From Planctomycetia bacterium (GTDB taxonomy: Bacteria; Planctomycetota; Planctomycetia; Pirellulales; UBA1268), in assembly GCA_009919445.1 (NCBI GenBank), contig RGBY01000070.1, forward strand, positions 1 through 10,499: a stretch of DNA of 10,499 bases, written 5' to 3'. A program made the position numbers and the translations under genes. The first letter of the stretch is position 1, and each line of letters opens with the position of its first letter. Of the stretch, positions 1-7,224 are shown piece after piece. Below the pieces are notes generated by a model that saw nothing but the letters and a program-made list of their open reading frames with translations, made no database searches and was not told the origin of the DNA.

Positions 1-174
1 GGATATCCCCGCTTTCAGCAGCGGTGGAATGAGTTGAACATACCCGCCCCCGGCAGCCGGTCAACCGGCCCTAACTCCGGAAAAAACAGGGGTTCGGGAC
101 GGCTTGACCGCCGCGGCGGCCACTCCTACGCTCTCGCCCCGTTTCTGTTGTTCCCCCGGACACCGTTGGTGTCG
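1..174. other. Leader region upstream of the glycosyltransferase operon
   Basis: I see no convincing gene here. Stops at 30-32 and 35-37 (TGA in two plus frames) could end an upstream gene that lies outside the window. The third plus frame is open from base 1 into the first glycosyltransferase, but its residues before 175 are rich in Arg, Gly and Pro and do not resemble a signal or GT-C N-terminus. The region holds a small perfect hairpin at 56-69 (5-bp stem, TCAA loop) and a 12-bp GC-only palindrome at 108-119. A possible promoter is listed separately. Confidence 0.4.
104..132 (+). promoter_or_regulatory. Candidate sigma70-type promoter for the glycosyltransferase operon
   Basis: TTGACC at 104-109 matches the -35 consensus in five of six positions. 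After a 17-base spacer, TACGCT at 127-132 matches the -10 consensus in three of six. The start codon at 175 would leave a leader of about 35 bases. The spacer contains the palindrome CCGCCGCGGCGG (108-119). The weak -10 and GC-rich context make this only a candidate. Confidence 0.25.
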
Positions 175-1926
175 ATGCGAAACCCCTACATTCCCATCCT
201 CCTTGTGGCCGTTGTGGCCGGTGGCGTCCTGCTGCCCGGCACGGGCACCGCCCCGCTCTGGGATGAAGATGAGCCGAAAAATGCTGCCTGCTCACTGGCC
301 ATGCTCGACTCTGGGAACTGGATTGTCCCAACTTTCAACGGTGAACTGCGGGTTGAAAAGCCTCCGCTTGTCAACTGGGTGCAACTGGCAGGCATCAGCC
401 TCTTTGGCAGAAATGAAGCTGGCGTCCGGGCCGGTTCAGTCGTCCTCACGATTGGCACCTGCCTGCTGACCTTGTGGCTCGGCCGGATGCTCGCCGGGCC
501 AACGGCCGGCCTGCTCAGCGGACTGGTTATGGCAAGTTGTTTTTGGACAGCCGTGGGTGGCCGGGCAGCCACTCCTGATGCCCCACTGATTTTTTGCACG
601 ACTTTGGCTGCCGCTATTTTTGCCCACGCGCTGCGGGCCAGCAGCGTCCCAACTATCAGCCGGCTGCATGCGATCGGTATCGGACTTGCCTGTGGATGTG
701 CCATTCTCGCCAAGGGACCAGTCGGGCTCGTTCTCCCCCTAGCAGCCTGTAGCCTCTGCTGCTGGCTGCTCCACGAAAAGAACCCTGAGACTGGCTGGCG
801 GCGGGTCCTCTGGCAGGCCGTGCGGGGCATGCGGCCCCTGACCTGTAGTGGCGTCGCACTGGCTGTTGCGCTCCCCTGGTACACGCTGGTCAGCATCCAA
901 ACCGGCGGTGAATGGCTCCGTGAGTTCTTGCTGGTCCACAACGCCGGGCGTTTTGCTGCCCCGATGGAAGGCCATAGTGGATCGCTTCTCTACTACCCCT
1001 TTATCATGGCCATCGGCCTGTTCCCCTGGTCACTCGTTCTTTTGGCCGTGCCCCTCCACTCATGGTTCGTCTGGCGGTGGGCTCCTGCTGATGATGAAAG
1101 AAGGCGAGCCCTCGCCTTTGCTGGAAGCTGGGCCATCACCTGGATTGGGGCATTCTCACTGGCCGGCACAAAACTCCCTGGCTACATCTGGCCAGCCTAT
1201 CCCGCCCTGGCGCTGGCCACCGCGATCTACTTGACCGACTGGATCAACCAGCGCACCGGCTGGGAACAACGGCTCCTCCGCGGGCTGACGGCCGATGCAG
1301 TCCTCTTGATTGGCTGGATCAGCCTGGTGTGTGTCGGTGTCGGATTCCTTATCGGCCTCCCTCTAGTAGCCCGCCAGTTTGCACCGGGTAACGAATGGCT
1401 CGGACTGATCGGCCTGCTGCTGATCGTCGCAGCCGTCTCGGCAATCATGCTGCAGTATCACCAGCGCCGCCGTGATTCACTCATCGTCCTGACGGGAACC
1501 GCCGTGCTGTTCCTCGGTTTTCTTGGCGGCGTCGCAGCGGTCCGGCTTGCTCGTCACCAGGGAACAGGCACCCTCATGGCCAGCCTGCCCCCACTCGCCC
1601 GACAGGGCATCTGGGCCAGCCTTCATCCTGCCCGGCCGAGCCTTGTCTTCTACACCGGCGGACCAGTCGCGGACCTGCCAGATATCGAAGCCGGCCTTGC
1701 CCATCTGGAAACCAGTCCGCACGCCCGGCTCGTGGTGCAGGCGAACGTGCTGGATGCACTCATGCCACTCCTGCCGGCTGACTGCCAGATCCTCGGTGAA
1801 AAGCCTGCCTCATTCGACCCCGGCCTTGTTGTTGTTGGACGACTACGGCCACACGCAGCCCCTGCATTTGCCCAGCAAACACACTCCCCCTCGAACACCT
1901 TGCCCCTCCATCCGGAGACTCTCTGA
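175..1926 (+). CDS. ArnT-like GT-C membrane glycosyltransferase (GT83/PMT family), copy 1
   Basis: A predicted 583-residue polytopic inner-membrane enzyme of the ArnT/PMT type. This family transfers a sugar from a polyprenyl-phosphate carrier to an acceptor at the outer face of the membrane. Family marks in order: an N-terminal helix (about 6-22); the acidic first-loop motif WDEDEP (29-34); EKPP (61-64); ATPDA with the second conserved acidic residue (132-136); KGPVG (180-184); LPWY (233-236); HNAGRF (255-260); HSGSLLYY (267-274); TKLPGY (332-337). Further helices follow, then a soluble tail from about 460. I chose ATG 175 because it directly precedes the first helix. A TTG start at 34 would add 47 hydrophilic residues, and GTG 169 is a near alternative. 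No strong ribosome site precedes 175. The stop overlaps the next start by one base (TGATG), which implies translational coupling. Substrate and acceptor are unknown; the family call is strong. Confidence 0.9.
   Translation: MRNPYIPILLVAVVAGGVLLPGTGTAPLWDEDEPKNAACSLAMLDSGNWIVPTFNGELRVEKPPLVNWVQLAGISLFGRNEAGVRAGSVVLTIGTCLLTLWLGRMLAGPTAGLLSGLVMASCFWTAVGGRAATPDAPLIFCTTLAAAIFAHALRASSVPTISRLHAIGIGLACGCAILAKGPVGLVLPLAACSLCCWLLHEKNPETGWRRVLWQAVRGMRPLTCSGVALAVALPWYTLVSIQTGGEWLREFLLVHNAGRFAAPMEGHSGSLLYYPFIMAIGLFPWSLVLLAVPLHSWFVWRWAPADDERRRALAFAGSWAITWIGAFSLAGTKLPGYIWPAYPALALATAIYLTDWINQRTGWEQRLLRGLTADAVLLIGWISLVCVGVGFLIGLPLVARQFAPGNEWLGLIGLLLIVAAVSAIMLQYHQRRRDSLIVLTGTAVLFLGFLGGVAAVRLARHQGTGTLMASLPPLARQGIWASLHPARPSLVFYTGGPVADLPDIEAGLAHLETSPHARLVVQANVLDALMPLLPADCQILGEKPASFDPGLVVVGRLRPHAAPAFAQQTHSPSNTLPLHPETL
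1914..1917 (+). promoter_or_regulatory. Ribosome binding site for copy 2 glycosyltransferase
   Basis: GGAG lies within the end of copy 1, 8 bases before the ATG at 1926. It supports that start and the coupling of the two genes through the TGATG overlap. Confidence 0.6.
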
Positions 1927-3719
1927 TGCCCGCGATTGGATCCCTGCTTGAACGCCGCCCTCGCCTCCTCGTCTTGCTGGTTGCCACCGCCACGCTGACA
2001 GCTGGCTTCATGAGCATGCCCTTCTGGGATGAGGACGAACCACGCTTTGCCGCGATTGCCCGCACCATGGTCACCACTGGCGACTGGGTGGTCCCGATGT
2101 ACAACGGTGAACTCGCCGTCGATAAGCCCGTGCTCATGCACTGGTGCATGGCCCTAGGCTTCACCGCTTTCGGATTCAACGAGTTTGCCGCTCGTCTGCC
2201 CTCGGCAGTGGCTGCCGTCCTGACAGCTTTGGCTCTCCTGCGTGCAGGTACCCGCTGGTTCAATCCCGCCACTGGGATCACCGCCGCCTTGGCCTACATC
2301 GGCTGCCTGCTCGTAGCGATCGAGGCTCATGCTGCCACCCCAGACTCGATTCTGGTCGCTTTGACAACCTGGGGCACGCTTTTGCTCGTCGAGCCACTTC
2401 TTCCAGATCGGCGTCAATCCAACTCCCCCGGTACGCAGGCTCCTCAATCGCTCAGCCTTGGGCATGCCCTCCTCGCGGGCAGCCTGTTTGGCCTGGCTGT
2501 TCTCTGCAAGGGTCCTATCGGTTTCATTGGCCCGCTGGCAGTTGTCCTGCCATTTGTCTGGCTTGTCCAATGCCTTGCCATCCCAATGGAAAAGCCACGC
2601 GGCACGAGCCTCATGCGTCAGGGCGGCGCCCTGCTTCGGCATCTCATCACTACTGGCCTGCCAGCCACCTGGACAACACTCCGGCAGACACGACTCCTGA
2701 CCGTCACGCTCGCCACAATCATAGTGGCTGCCCCCTGGTATATCGCCGTCGGCCTCCAGACTGACTGGGCCTGGCCGCGGGGCTTCTTCTTCGTCCACAA
2801 CGTAGGCCGCTTTGTTGCCCCAATGGAACGCCATTCCGGTGGCTTTCTGTTTCACCCTCTCACCATGCTGGTTGGCTTCTATCCCTGGAGTTGCTTCCTG
2901 CCTCTGGCCGTCGTTGTTGCCTGCAGCAGACTGTGGCGGACGTGGCGAACAGGAGCAGATGGCCCGGCCGATCAGCCGGCCGATTTCTCTCTGGCAGCCA
3001 CAAAACTGCCGAACTATGTCATGCCAGCCTATCCGGCTGCGGCTCTTCTGGTTGCCGCACTCGCAGTCGAGGCTGCCGGCCGGCCCCGCTGGCCATTTCC
3101 ACGCTGGCTGGCACTCGGTGTTGTCGGCCTTGCCTTTGGCGGAATCGCAACCGCCGGCACGGTGCTTGTCGGCTCCTTCTTTGGCCTTACTGGCGCCGAA
3201 CCAGCAGCAGCCGTTGGCCTGATTCCACTGCTGGGTGCCATCTGGCTGGTCTGGTCGGCACGCCAGCAGCCGGCTCGAGCCGTTGTCGCGATGGTGGTCG
3301 TCAGTCTGGTCTATTCGGCAGCCGCGATCGGTCCGGCTGCAGCCTGGATTAGCCGTGCCAACACACTGCCCCGCCTCCTCAACGACGCCCACGCCCACGC
3401 TGGTGGCCGGGCACGGATTGGTGCCTACACGCACCTCACACCCAATATCGTCTACTACGCTGCCGGGCTCGTCCGGCAGTGGCAACCAGGGGACACCTCT
3501 GCCGCTGCAGCATTTCTCTCTTCCGGCCCTGACGCCGTGGTAATCGTCCCGGAACAGCAGTTTGCCGACCTCGCAGATGCCCTGCCAGACGGCACCGGAG
3601 TGATTGGCCGGTCCCGTCCCCTGTTTAAAAAGCAAGACTACCTGCTGATCGGCACCACTCAGGCAACGGATACGGTCGCCAGTGACCGCACTGCCACGAT
3701 CAGGAGACGGCAACGATGA
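1926..3719 (+). CDS. ArnT-like GT-C membrane glycosyltransferase, copy 2, apparently missing one helix
   Basis: A 597-residue paralogue of the preceding gene. It shares WDEDEP (34-39), ATPDS (137-141), KGPIG (195-199), APWY (269-272), HNVGRF (291-296), HSGG (303-306) and TKLPNY (359-364). DKPV (67-70) replaces EKPP, and FLFHP replaces LLYYP. A GGAG ribosome site at 1914-1917 lies 8 bases before the ATG, and the start overlaps the upstream stop by one base. Compared with copy 1, the segment just before TKLP differs. Copy 1 has a hydrophobic helix (its residues 312-331), whereas here a hydrophilic Gly/Ala/Asp/Pro stretch (343-353) runs straight into FSLAATKLP. One transmembrane helix therefore seems lost without a frameshift, which could change the topology of the C-terminal part or impair the enzyme. 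A C-terminal soluble domain (about 480-580) is intact. Family assignment is firm; whether it is active is open. Confidence 0.87.
   Translation: MPAIGSLLERRPRLLVLLVATATLTAGFMSMPFWDEDEPRFAAIARTMVTTGDWVVPMYNGELAVDKPVLMHWCMALGFTAFGFNEFAARLPSAVAAVLTALALLRAGTRWFNPATGITAALAYIGCLLVAIEAHAATPDSILVALTTWGTLLLVEPLLPDRRQSNSPGTQAPQSLSLGHALLAGSLFGLAVLCKGPIGFIGPLAVVLPFVWLVQCLAIPMEKPRGTSLMRQGGALLRHLITTGLPATWTTLRQTRLLTVTLATIIVAAPWYIAVGLQTDWAWPRGFFFVHNVGRFVAPMERHSGGFLFHPLTMLVGFYPWSCFLPLAVVVACSRLWRTWRTGADGPADQPADFSLAATKLPNYVMPAYPAAALLVAALAVEAAGRPRWPFPRWLALGVVGLAFGGIATAGTVLVGSFFGLTGAEPAAAVGLIPLLGAIWLVWSARQQPARAVVAMVVVSLVYSAAAIGPAAAWISRANTLPRLLNDAHAHAGGRARIGAYTHLTPNIVYYAAGLVRQWQPGDTSAAAAFLSSGPDAVVIVPEQQFADLADALPDGTGVIGRSRPLFKKQDYLLIGTTQATDTVASDRTATIRRRQR
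2964..2984 (+). repeat. Short direct repeat at the suspected helix-loss site
   Basis: The 9-base unit CCGGCCGAT occurs at 2964-2972 and again at 2976-2984, a 12-base period that encodes PAD-Q-PAD. It lies exactly where the hydrophobic helix expected before TKLP is absent. Short direct repeats are typical substrates for slippage deletions, but a causal link is inference. Confidence 0.5.
3703..3706 (+). promoter_or_regulatory. Ribosome binding site for the GT2 gene
   Basis: GGAG within AGGAGA lies 9 bases before ATG 3716, inside the 3' end of the second GT-C gene. It fits re-initiation at the ATGA overlap. Confidence 0.65.
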
Positions 3720-4753
3720 GTCCTCACGACCAGCAGCACGTCACTGACCCAGCAGCAGGCCCCCACCGGCCTAGCGGCGGCCTACTTTCGATCGTGGTTC
3801 CTTGCCACAACGAAGCAGCGGTGATCGAAGCCACTCATGCCCGCCTCTGTGGCATTGCCCCACAACTTGGCATGTCACTGGAGCTGATCTACATCGATGA
3901 CGGCAGTCGTGATCAGACGCTGGCGAAGCTCTGCACGATCGCGGCTGCCGACTCACGGGTTAAGGTCCTCGAACTCTCCCGGAATTTCGGCCAGCAGGCG
4001 GCTATGTCCGCGGGCCTGAAGCGATCCCGGGGTGATGCTGTTGTGATCATCGACGCAGACTTGCAAGATCCTCCTGAGGTCATCCCTGAAATGGTCGCTC
4101 GCTGGCGGGACGGCGTTGATGTCGCCTATGGCCGAAGGCGTTCCCGCGAAGGCGAGACTGCCTTCAAACTGGTTACCGCCAGCCTCTTCCATCGTTTCTT
4201 CGCAAGCCTGATGCCCTACCCGATGCCCATCGATACCGGCGACTTCAAACTCTGTGACCGGGCTGTCATCGATGCCGTCTGCAGTCTCCCTGAGAAACGT
4301 CGCTACTTACGAAACCTGGTTCCATGGGCTGGTTTCCGACACGAGCCGGTCTGGTACGACCGCGACGCTCGACCCGCAGGTGAGACAAAATACTCTCCTC
4401 GCAAACTCCTTGCCCTGGCCGCCGATGCTGTTCTCCTGTCATCCGACAAGCCCATTCGGCTGGTCTGGCTGGCAGCCGCCGTGCTCGCCGCAATCGGGAC
4501 AAGCAGTTGCATCTGGCTGGCAACCGCTTCTGCAGGGTCTGCCACCATCCTGCCTGTCGTTCTGGCCGTGGCTAGCTGGCTGGCTGCAGTCCAGACTGCA
4601 GCCGTGGCGCTCGTTGGCGAGTATGTCATCCGCGGGTATCGGGAGACGCAAGGACGCCCCTCGTTTGTCATCCGGCGAACAATCAGTCAGCACGCTGATT
4701 CGGGAGCCGAGCCTCCCGTCCAAGCCGCCAACAGCCGCCGTAATGCCGCCTAG
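3716..4753 (+). CDS. GT2 polyprenyl-phosphate glycosyltransferase (ArnC/GtrB/DPM1-like)
   Basis: A 345-residue enzyme predicted to move a sugar from a nucleotide donor to undecaprenyl (or similar) phosphate at the cytoplasmic face. It has an N-terminal GT-A catalytic domain and two C-terminal helices. Visible marks: VVPCHNE (27-33); YIDDGSRD (59-66), the nucleotide-binding acidic pair; SRNFG (88-92); DADLQDPPE (113-121), which holds the metal-binding DxD; DTGDFKL (173-179); the AGETKYSPRK segment (221-230); helices at about 248-269 and 278-302; and the GEYVIRGYRETQGRP tail (301-315) usual in this group. The start overlaps the upstream stop as ATGA, and a GGAG at 3703-3706 lies 9 bases upstream, so coupling to the GT-C genes is likely. 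Its lipid-linked product is the plausible donor for one or both GT-C partners. The sugar (glucose, mannose, aminoarabinose or other) cannot be read from the sequence. Confidence 0.92.
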   Translation: MSPHDQQHVTDPAAGPHRPSGGLLSIVVPCHNEAAVIEATHARLCGIAPQLGMSLELIYIDDGSRDQTLAKLCTIAAADSRVKVLELSRNFGQQAAMSAGLKRSRGDAVVIIDADLQDPPEVIPEMVARWRDGVDVAYGRRRSREGETAFKLVTASLFHRFFASLMPYPMPIDTGDFKLCDRAVIDAVCSLPEKRRYLRNLVPWAGFRHEPVWYDRDARPAGETKYSPRKLLALAADAVLLSSDKPIRLVWLAAAVLAAIGTSSCIWLATASAGSATILPVVLAVASWLAAVQTAAVALVGEYVIRGYRETQGRPSFVIRRTISQHADSGAEPPVQAANSRRNAA

Positions 4754-4808
4754 CCAGCCCCTTCGCTCTGGCATCGAACGGGTCATTCCTCGTCGCTGGC
4801 ATCCTGCC

Positions 4809-4825
4809 GTAGCCGCCCCGGCTAC
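4809..4825. terminator. Stem-loop between the convergent GT2 and peroxidase genes
   Basis: GTAGCCG (4809-4815) pairs perfectly with CGGCTAC (4819-4825) around a CCC loop. It is the only strong hairpin in the 88-base gap between two converging genes, so a two-way terminator is a reasonable reading. No T-tract follows on either strand, so it is not a classical intrinsic terminator. Confidence 0.4.
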
Positions 4826-4841
4826 TAGTGATTGCAGCCGC

Positions 4842-5399
4842 CTAAAGCGCGGCTTCGATCGCGTCGATCAACTTCGAATCCTGTGGACCGACACCTGACT
4901 TAAACCGTCCAATCACCTGGCCGTTGCGCCCAATGAGAAATTTCTCGAAGTTCCAGCCAACTTCTCCTGGTGGATCAGCCGTCTCCGTGAGCGTCTTGTA
5001 GAGCGACGTCTTATTCGCTCCTTTCACGCATGACTTTGCAAACATGTCGAATGTGACGCCGTACGTGGTCGCACAGAAAGAAGCAATTTCACTCTCTGTC
5101 CCGGGCTCCTGCGCACCAAAGTCGTTTGCCGGAAAACCGAGCACCACGAAGCCCTTGTCCTTGTAGGTCTCGTACAGCTTCTGCAGCCCAGCATACTGGG
5201 ATGTGTAGCCGCACTGACTCGCCACATTGACAATCAGAACAACCTTGCCCTGGTAATCCGCCAGGTTCTTGTCAGTTCCGTCGATCGCTTTAACCGTTCC
5301 TGTCAGCGGCGTGGCGGCCGCACCGGGATTGGCCATCGCAAGCATGCCTCCGACCACGAAACAACTGAGCAAAACCTTTATCAGTGAAACCGAAAGCAT
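4842..5399 (-). CDS. Secreted thiol-type glutathione peroxidase (GPx family)
   Basis: A 185-residue thioredoxin-fold peroxidase that reduces hydrogen peroxide or lipid hydroperoxides. The catalytic tetrad is complete: Cys63 in NVASQCGYT, Gln97 in GAQEPG, and Trp149-Asn150 in GWNFEKF. Cys109 (SFCATTYGV) lies at the position of the resolving cysteine of thioredoxin-dependent GPx enzymes, so thioredoxin is a likelier reductant than glutathione. An extra Cys124 (AKSCVKG) is present. Residues 1-29 form a signal peptide (hydrophobic core about 5-22, then an Ala-rich cleavage region), so the enzyme is probably exported. Start choice: AGGAGAGG lies 5-12 bases before ATG 5399. The same frame is open further upstream to an ATG at 5525, but that would bury the signal peptide behind 42 unrelated residues. 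The gene is 162 bases downstream of pckA and probably has its own promoter. Confidence 0.93.
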   Translation of the reverse strand: MLSVSLIKVLLSCFVVGGMLAMANPGAAATPLTGTVKAIDGTDKNLADYQGKVVLIVNVASQCGYTSQYAGLQKLYETYKDKGFVVLGFPANDFGAQEPGTESEIASFCATTYGVTFDMFAKSCVKGANKTSLYKTLTETADPPGEVGWNFEKFLIGRNGQVIGRFKSGVGPQDSKLIDAIEAAL

Positions 5400-5503
5400 G
5401 GCTACCTCTCCTTGGAAGGACTCTGTCACTTTTGCCTGTTCTGGACTGAACCACCGCACGGCAAGCAAACCGCTGCACGCAGAAGAACCGCATTTCTTAA
5501 AAG

Positions 5504-5533
5504 AAACTAACGAGATTGTTCCCATGCTGTCAA
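5504..5533 (-). promoter_or_regulatory. Candidate promoter for the glutathione peroxidase gene
   Basis: On the minus strand a perfect TTGACA lies at 5528-5533. After 18 bases, TAGTTT at 5504-5509 matches the -10 consensus in three of six positions. This would leave a leader of about 100 bases before the start at 5399. The -35 match is exact and the -10 weak. Confidence 0.3.
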
Positions 5534-5561
5534 AAAGGAACGAAATCCGAGGATGCTCATC

Positions 5562-7145
5562 TCAGCCCGGCGGCCCGGCCTGCACGACCTCAGGACCGGC
5601 AGCCTCCGCGTAGGCTGAAAAGTTCTCCCGAAGTTTGGCCGCCAGCGTTTTGGCTGCTACCTCCCAGGCCCCTGCGTCATCCCAGGCCTGCCGGGGAATC
5701 AGCAACCGGTCGGAAACTCCCGGCACCCTGCTCACGGCATGCAGACCAAAGATCGGGTCGGTCTCCACTGCTGCCTGATCAAGGTCACCTGCATGGATCG
5801 CGTCGATGATCTGCCGGGTCACTGCCAGGTCGATTCGCTTGCCAACACCGTAACCGCCACCAGCCCAGCCGGTATTAACCAGCCAAGCCTGCGTCTTGTG
5901 TCGCTTGAGTTTTTCAGCCAGCAACCGGGCATAGACAACTGGGTGACGGACCAGAAATGCCGCACTAAAGCAGGCCGAGAAGGCGAGCTGTGGCTCGAAA
6001 ATACCGACCTCAGTGCCGGCCACCCGCGCCGTATAGCCGGAAAGGAACTGGTACATGGCCTGTTCCGGAGTCAACCGACTCACAGGTGGCAGAACACCCG
6101 AGGCGTCACACGTGAGAAAGATCACATGTCGTGGGTGCCCGGCGACGCAGGGCGGCCGGGCGTTGTCGATGTGTTCGATCGGGTAGGCCGCCCGAGTGTT
6201 TTCTGTGATCGCACTCGATTCAAAATCGACCTCGCGTGTGGCTGAATCGTAGACCACGTTCTCAAGGACCGTGCCAAACCGAATCGCCTGGTAAATCTCC
6301 GGCTCGCGGTCTGCAGAAAGATGAATGCACTTGGCGTAGCAGCCGCCCTCGATATTGAAGATACCGCTCTCACCCCAGCCATGCTCGTCATCGCCAAGGA
6401 GTCGCCGGGCGGGGTCTGCTGAGAGCGTCGTTTTCCCTGTTCCCGAAAGACCAAAGAAGAGCGAGACATCTCCGTTTGCTCCCTCATTCGCTGCACAGTG
6501 CATCGAAAGAATGCCGCGTGCTGGCAGCAGCCAGTGCATCAGCGTAAACACACCCTTTTTCATTTCGCCGGCGTACTCTGTGCCAAGAATCACCTGCTCG
6601 CGGCGTTCCAGCGAAAGATCGATGCTCGTACGGCTGGTCATCTGAGCGGTGAGTGGGTTGGCAGGGAACTGGCCCGCGTTGTAGATGACGTAGTCAGGCG
6701 ATCCGAACCGCTCCAGTTCATCCAGCGTCGGCCGAATCAGCATGTTTTGCATAAACAAGGCGTGGTATGCCCTGGCGCAAATCACCCGTACCTTCAGGCG
6801 TGAAGCTGGGTCCCAGCCAGCAAAACCGTCGAAAACATAGATCTGGTCGCGGGTATTGAGATAGTCGATGGCCCGTTGCCGGTTAAGCAAAAAAGTATGC
6901 TCATCAATGGGGTGATTGACCGCCCCCCACCAGACGTCCTGCTCGGAGTCAGGATGCCGGACAACATGCTTGTCTTTTGGGCTTCGGCCCGTCTTGGCAC
7001 CAGAGCGAATCGCAATGGCGCCACTCGATACAATCCCGGCCCGCTCACGAGTGACGGCATCTTCATAGAGTCGTGCTGGAGAGGCGTTCCGCACCACAAC
7101 TGGAACGGTGATTTCCTGTGGGCTTAAATCGACATGAATCGGCAT
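5562..7145 (-). CDS. pckA: Phosphoenolpyruvate carboxykinase (ATP)
   Basis: A 527-residue cytosolic enzyme that converts oxaloacetate and ATP to phosphoenolpyruvate, CO2 and ADP, the committed step of gluconeogenesis. The length matches the ATP-dependent family. Visible motifs: the substrate-binding Arg54 in GRSPKDK; YAGEMKKG (191-198) with the active-site Tyr and Lys; His216 in LSMHCAAN as the metal ligand; the P-loop GLSGTGKTTL (232-241); the second kinase motif GDDEHGW (251-257) with metal-binding Asp; ENTRAAYPIEHIDNA (315-329); VLPPVSRLTP (351-360); FSACFSAAF (389-397), close to the E. coli form; and VNTGWAGGGYGVGKR (423-437). A perfect AGGAGG lies 7 bases before ATG 7145. The C-terminus is complete (ending QAGPPG). 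It sits between a membrane protein gene upstream and the peroxidase gene downstream, with no functional link evident. Very secure. Confidence 0.98.
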   Translation of the reverse strand: MPIHVDLSPQEITVPVVVRNASPARLYEDAVTRERAGIVSSGAIAIRSGAKTGRSPKDKHVVRHPDSEQDVWWGAVNHPIDEHTFLLNRQRAIDYLNTRDQIYVFDGFAGWDPASRLKVRVICARAYHALFMQNMLIRPTLDELERFGSPDYVIYNAGQFPANPLTAQMTSRTSIDLSLERREQVILGTEYAGEMKKGVFTLMHWLLPARGILSMHCAANEGANGDVSLFFGLSGTGKTTLSADPARRLLGDDEHGWGESGIFNIEGGCYAKCIHLSADREPEIYQAIRFGTVLENVVYDSATREVDFESSAITENTRAAYPIEHIDNARPPCVAGHPRHVIFLTCDASGVLPPVSRLTPEQAMYQFLSGYTARVAGTEVGIFEPQLAFSACFSAAFLVRHPVVYARLLAEKLKRHKTQAWLVNTGWAGGGYGVGKRIDLAVTRQIIDAIHAGDLDQAAVETDPIFGLHAVSRVPGVSDRLLIPRQAWDDAGAWEVAAKTLAAKLRENFSAYAEAAGPEVVQAGPPG

Positions 7146-7152
7146 GCAAACG

Positions 7153-7158
7153 CCTCCT
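7153..7158 (-). promoter_or_regulatory. Consensus ribosome binding site of pckA
   Basis: AGGAGG on the minus strand, 7 bases before the ATG. It is the strongest such site in the window and suggests high translation of pckA. Confidence 0.75.
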
Positions 7159-7224
7159 GAACAAACGGGCCTGACTTCTTCGCATTACCTTACTCAGAAT
7201 GAGCCAGGCAGCGAGTTTGTGGCA

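Noticed and set aside
34..174. N-terminal extension of the first GT-C gene from TTG 34
   Set aside because: The 47 extra residues are polar, Arg/Gly/Pro rich and unlike GT-C N-termini. The first helix starts directly after ATG 175.
2154..3713. A 519-codon open frame antisense to the second GT-C gene
   Set aside because: It lies fully inside a clear GT-C gene, and its residues show no family motif, signal or membrane pattern. Such frames are common opposite GC-rich genes with biased third positions.
5400..5525. Longer start for the peroxidase at ATG 5525
   Set aside because: A strong AGGAGAGG site precedes ATG 5399, and the longer form would place 42 unrelated residues before an obvious signal peptide. 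A TTGACA box also lies at that upstream start.
5739..6245. Plus-strand ORF of 168 codons inside pckA
   Set aside because: It is antisense to a certain pckA gene and its product has no recognisable features.
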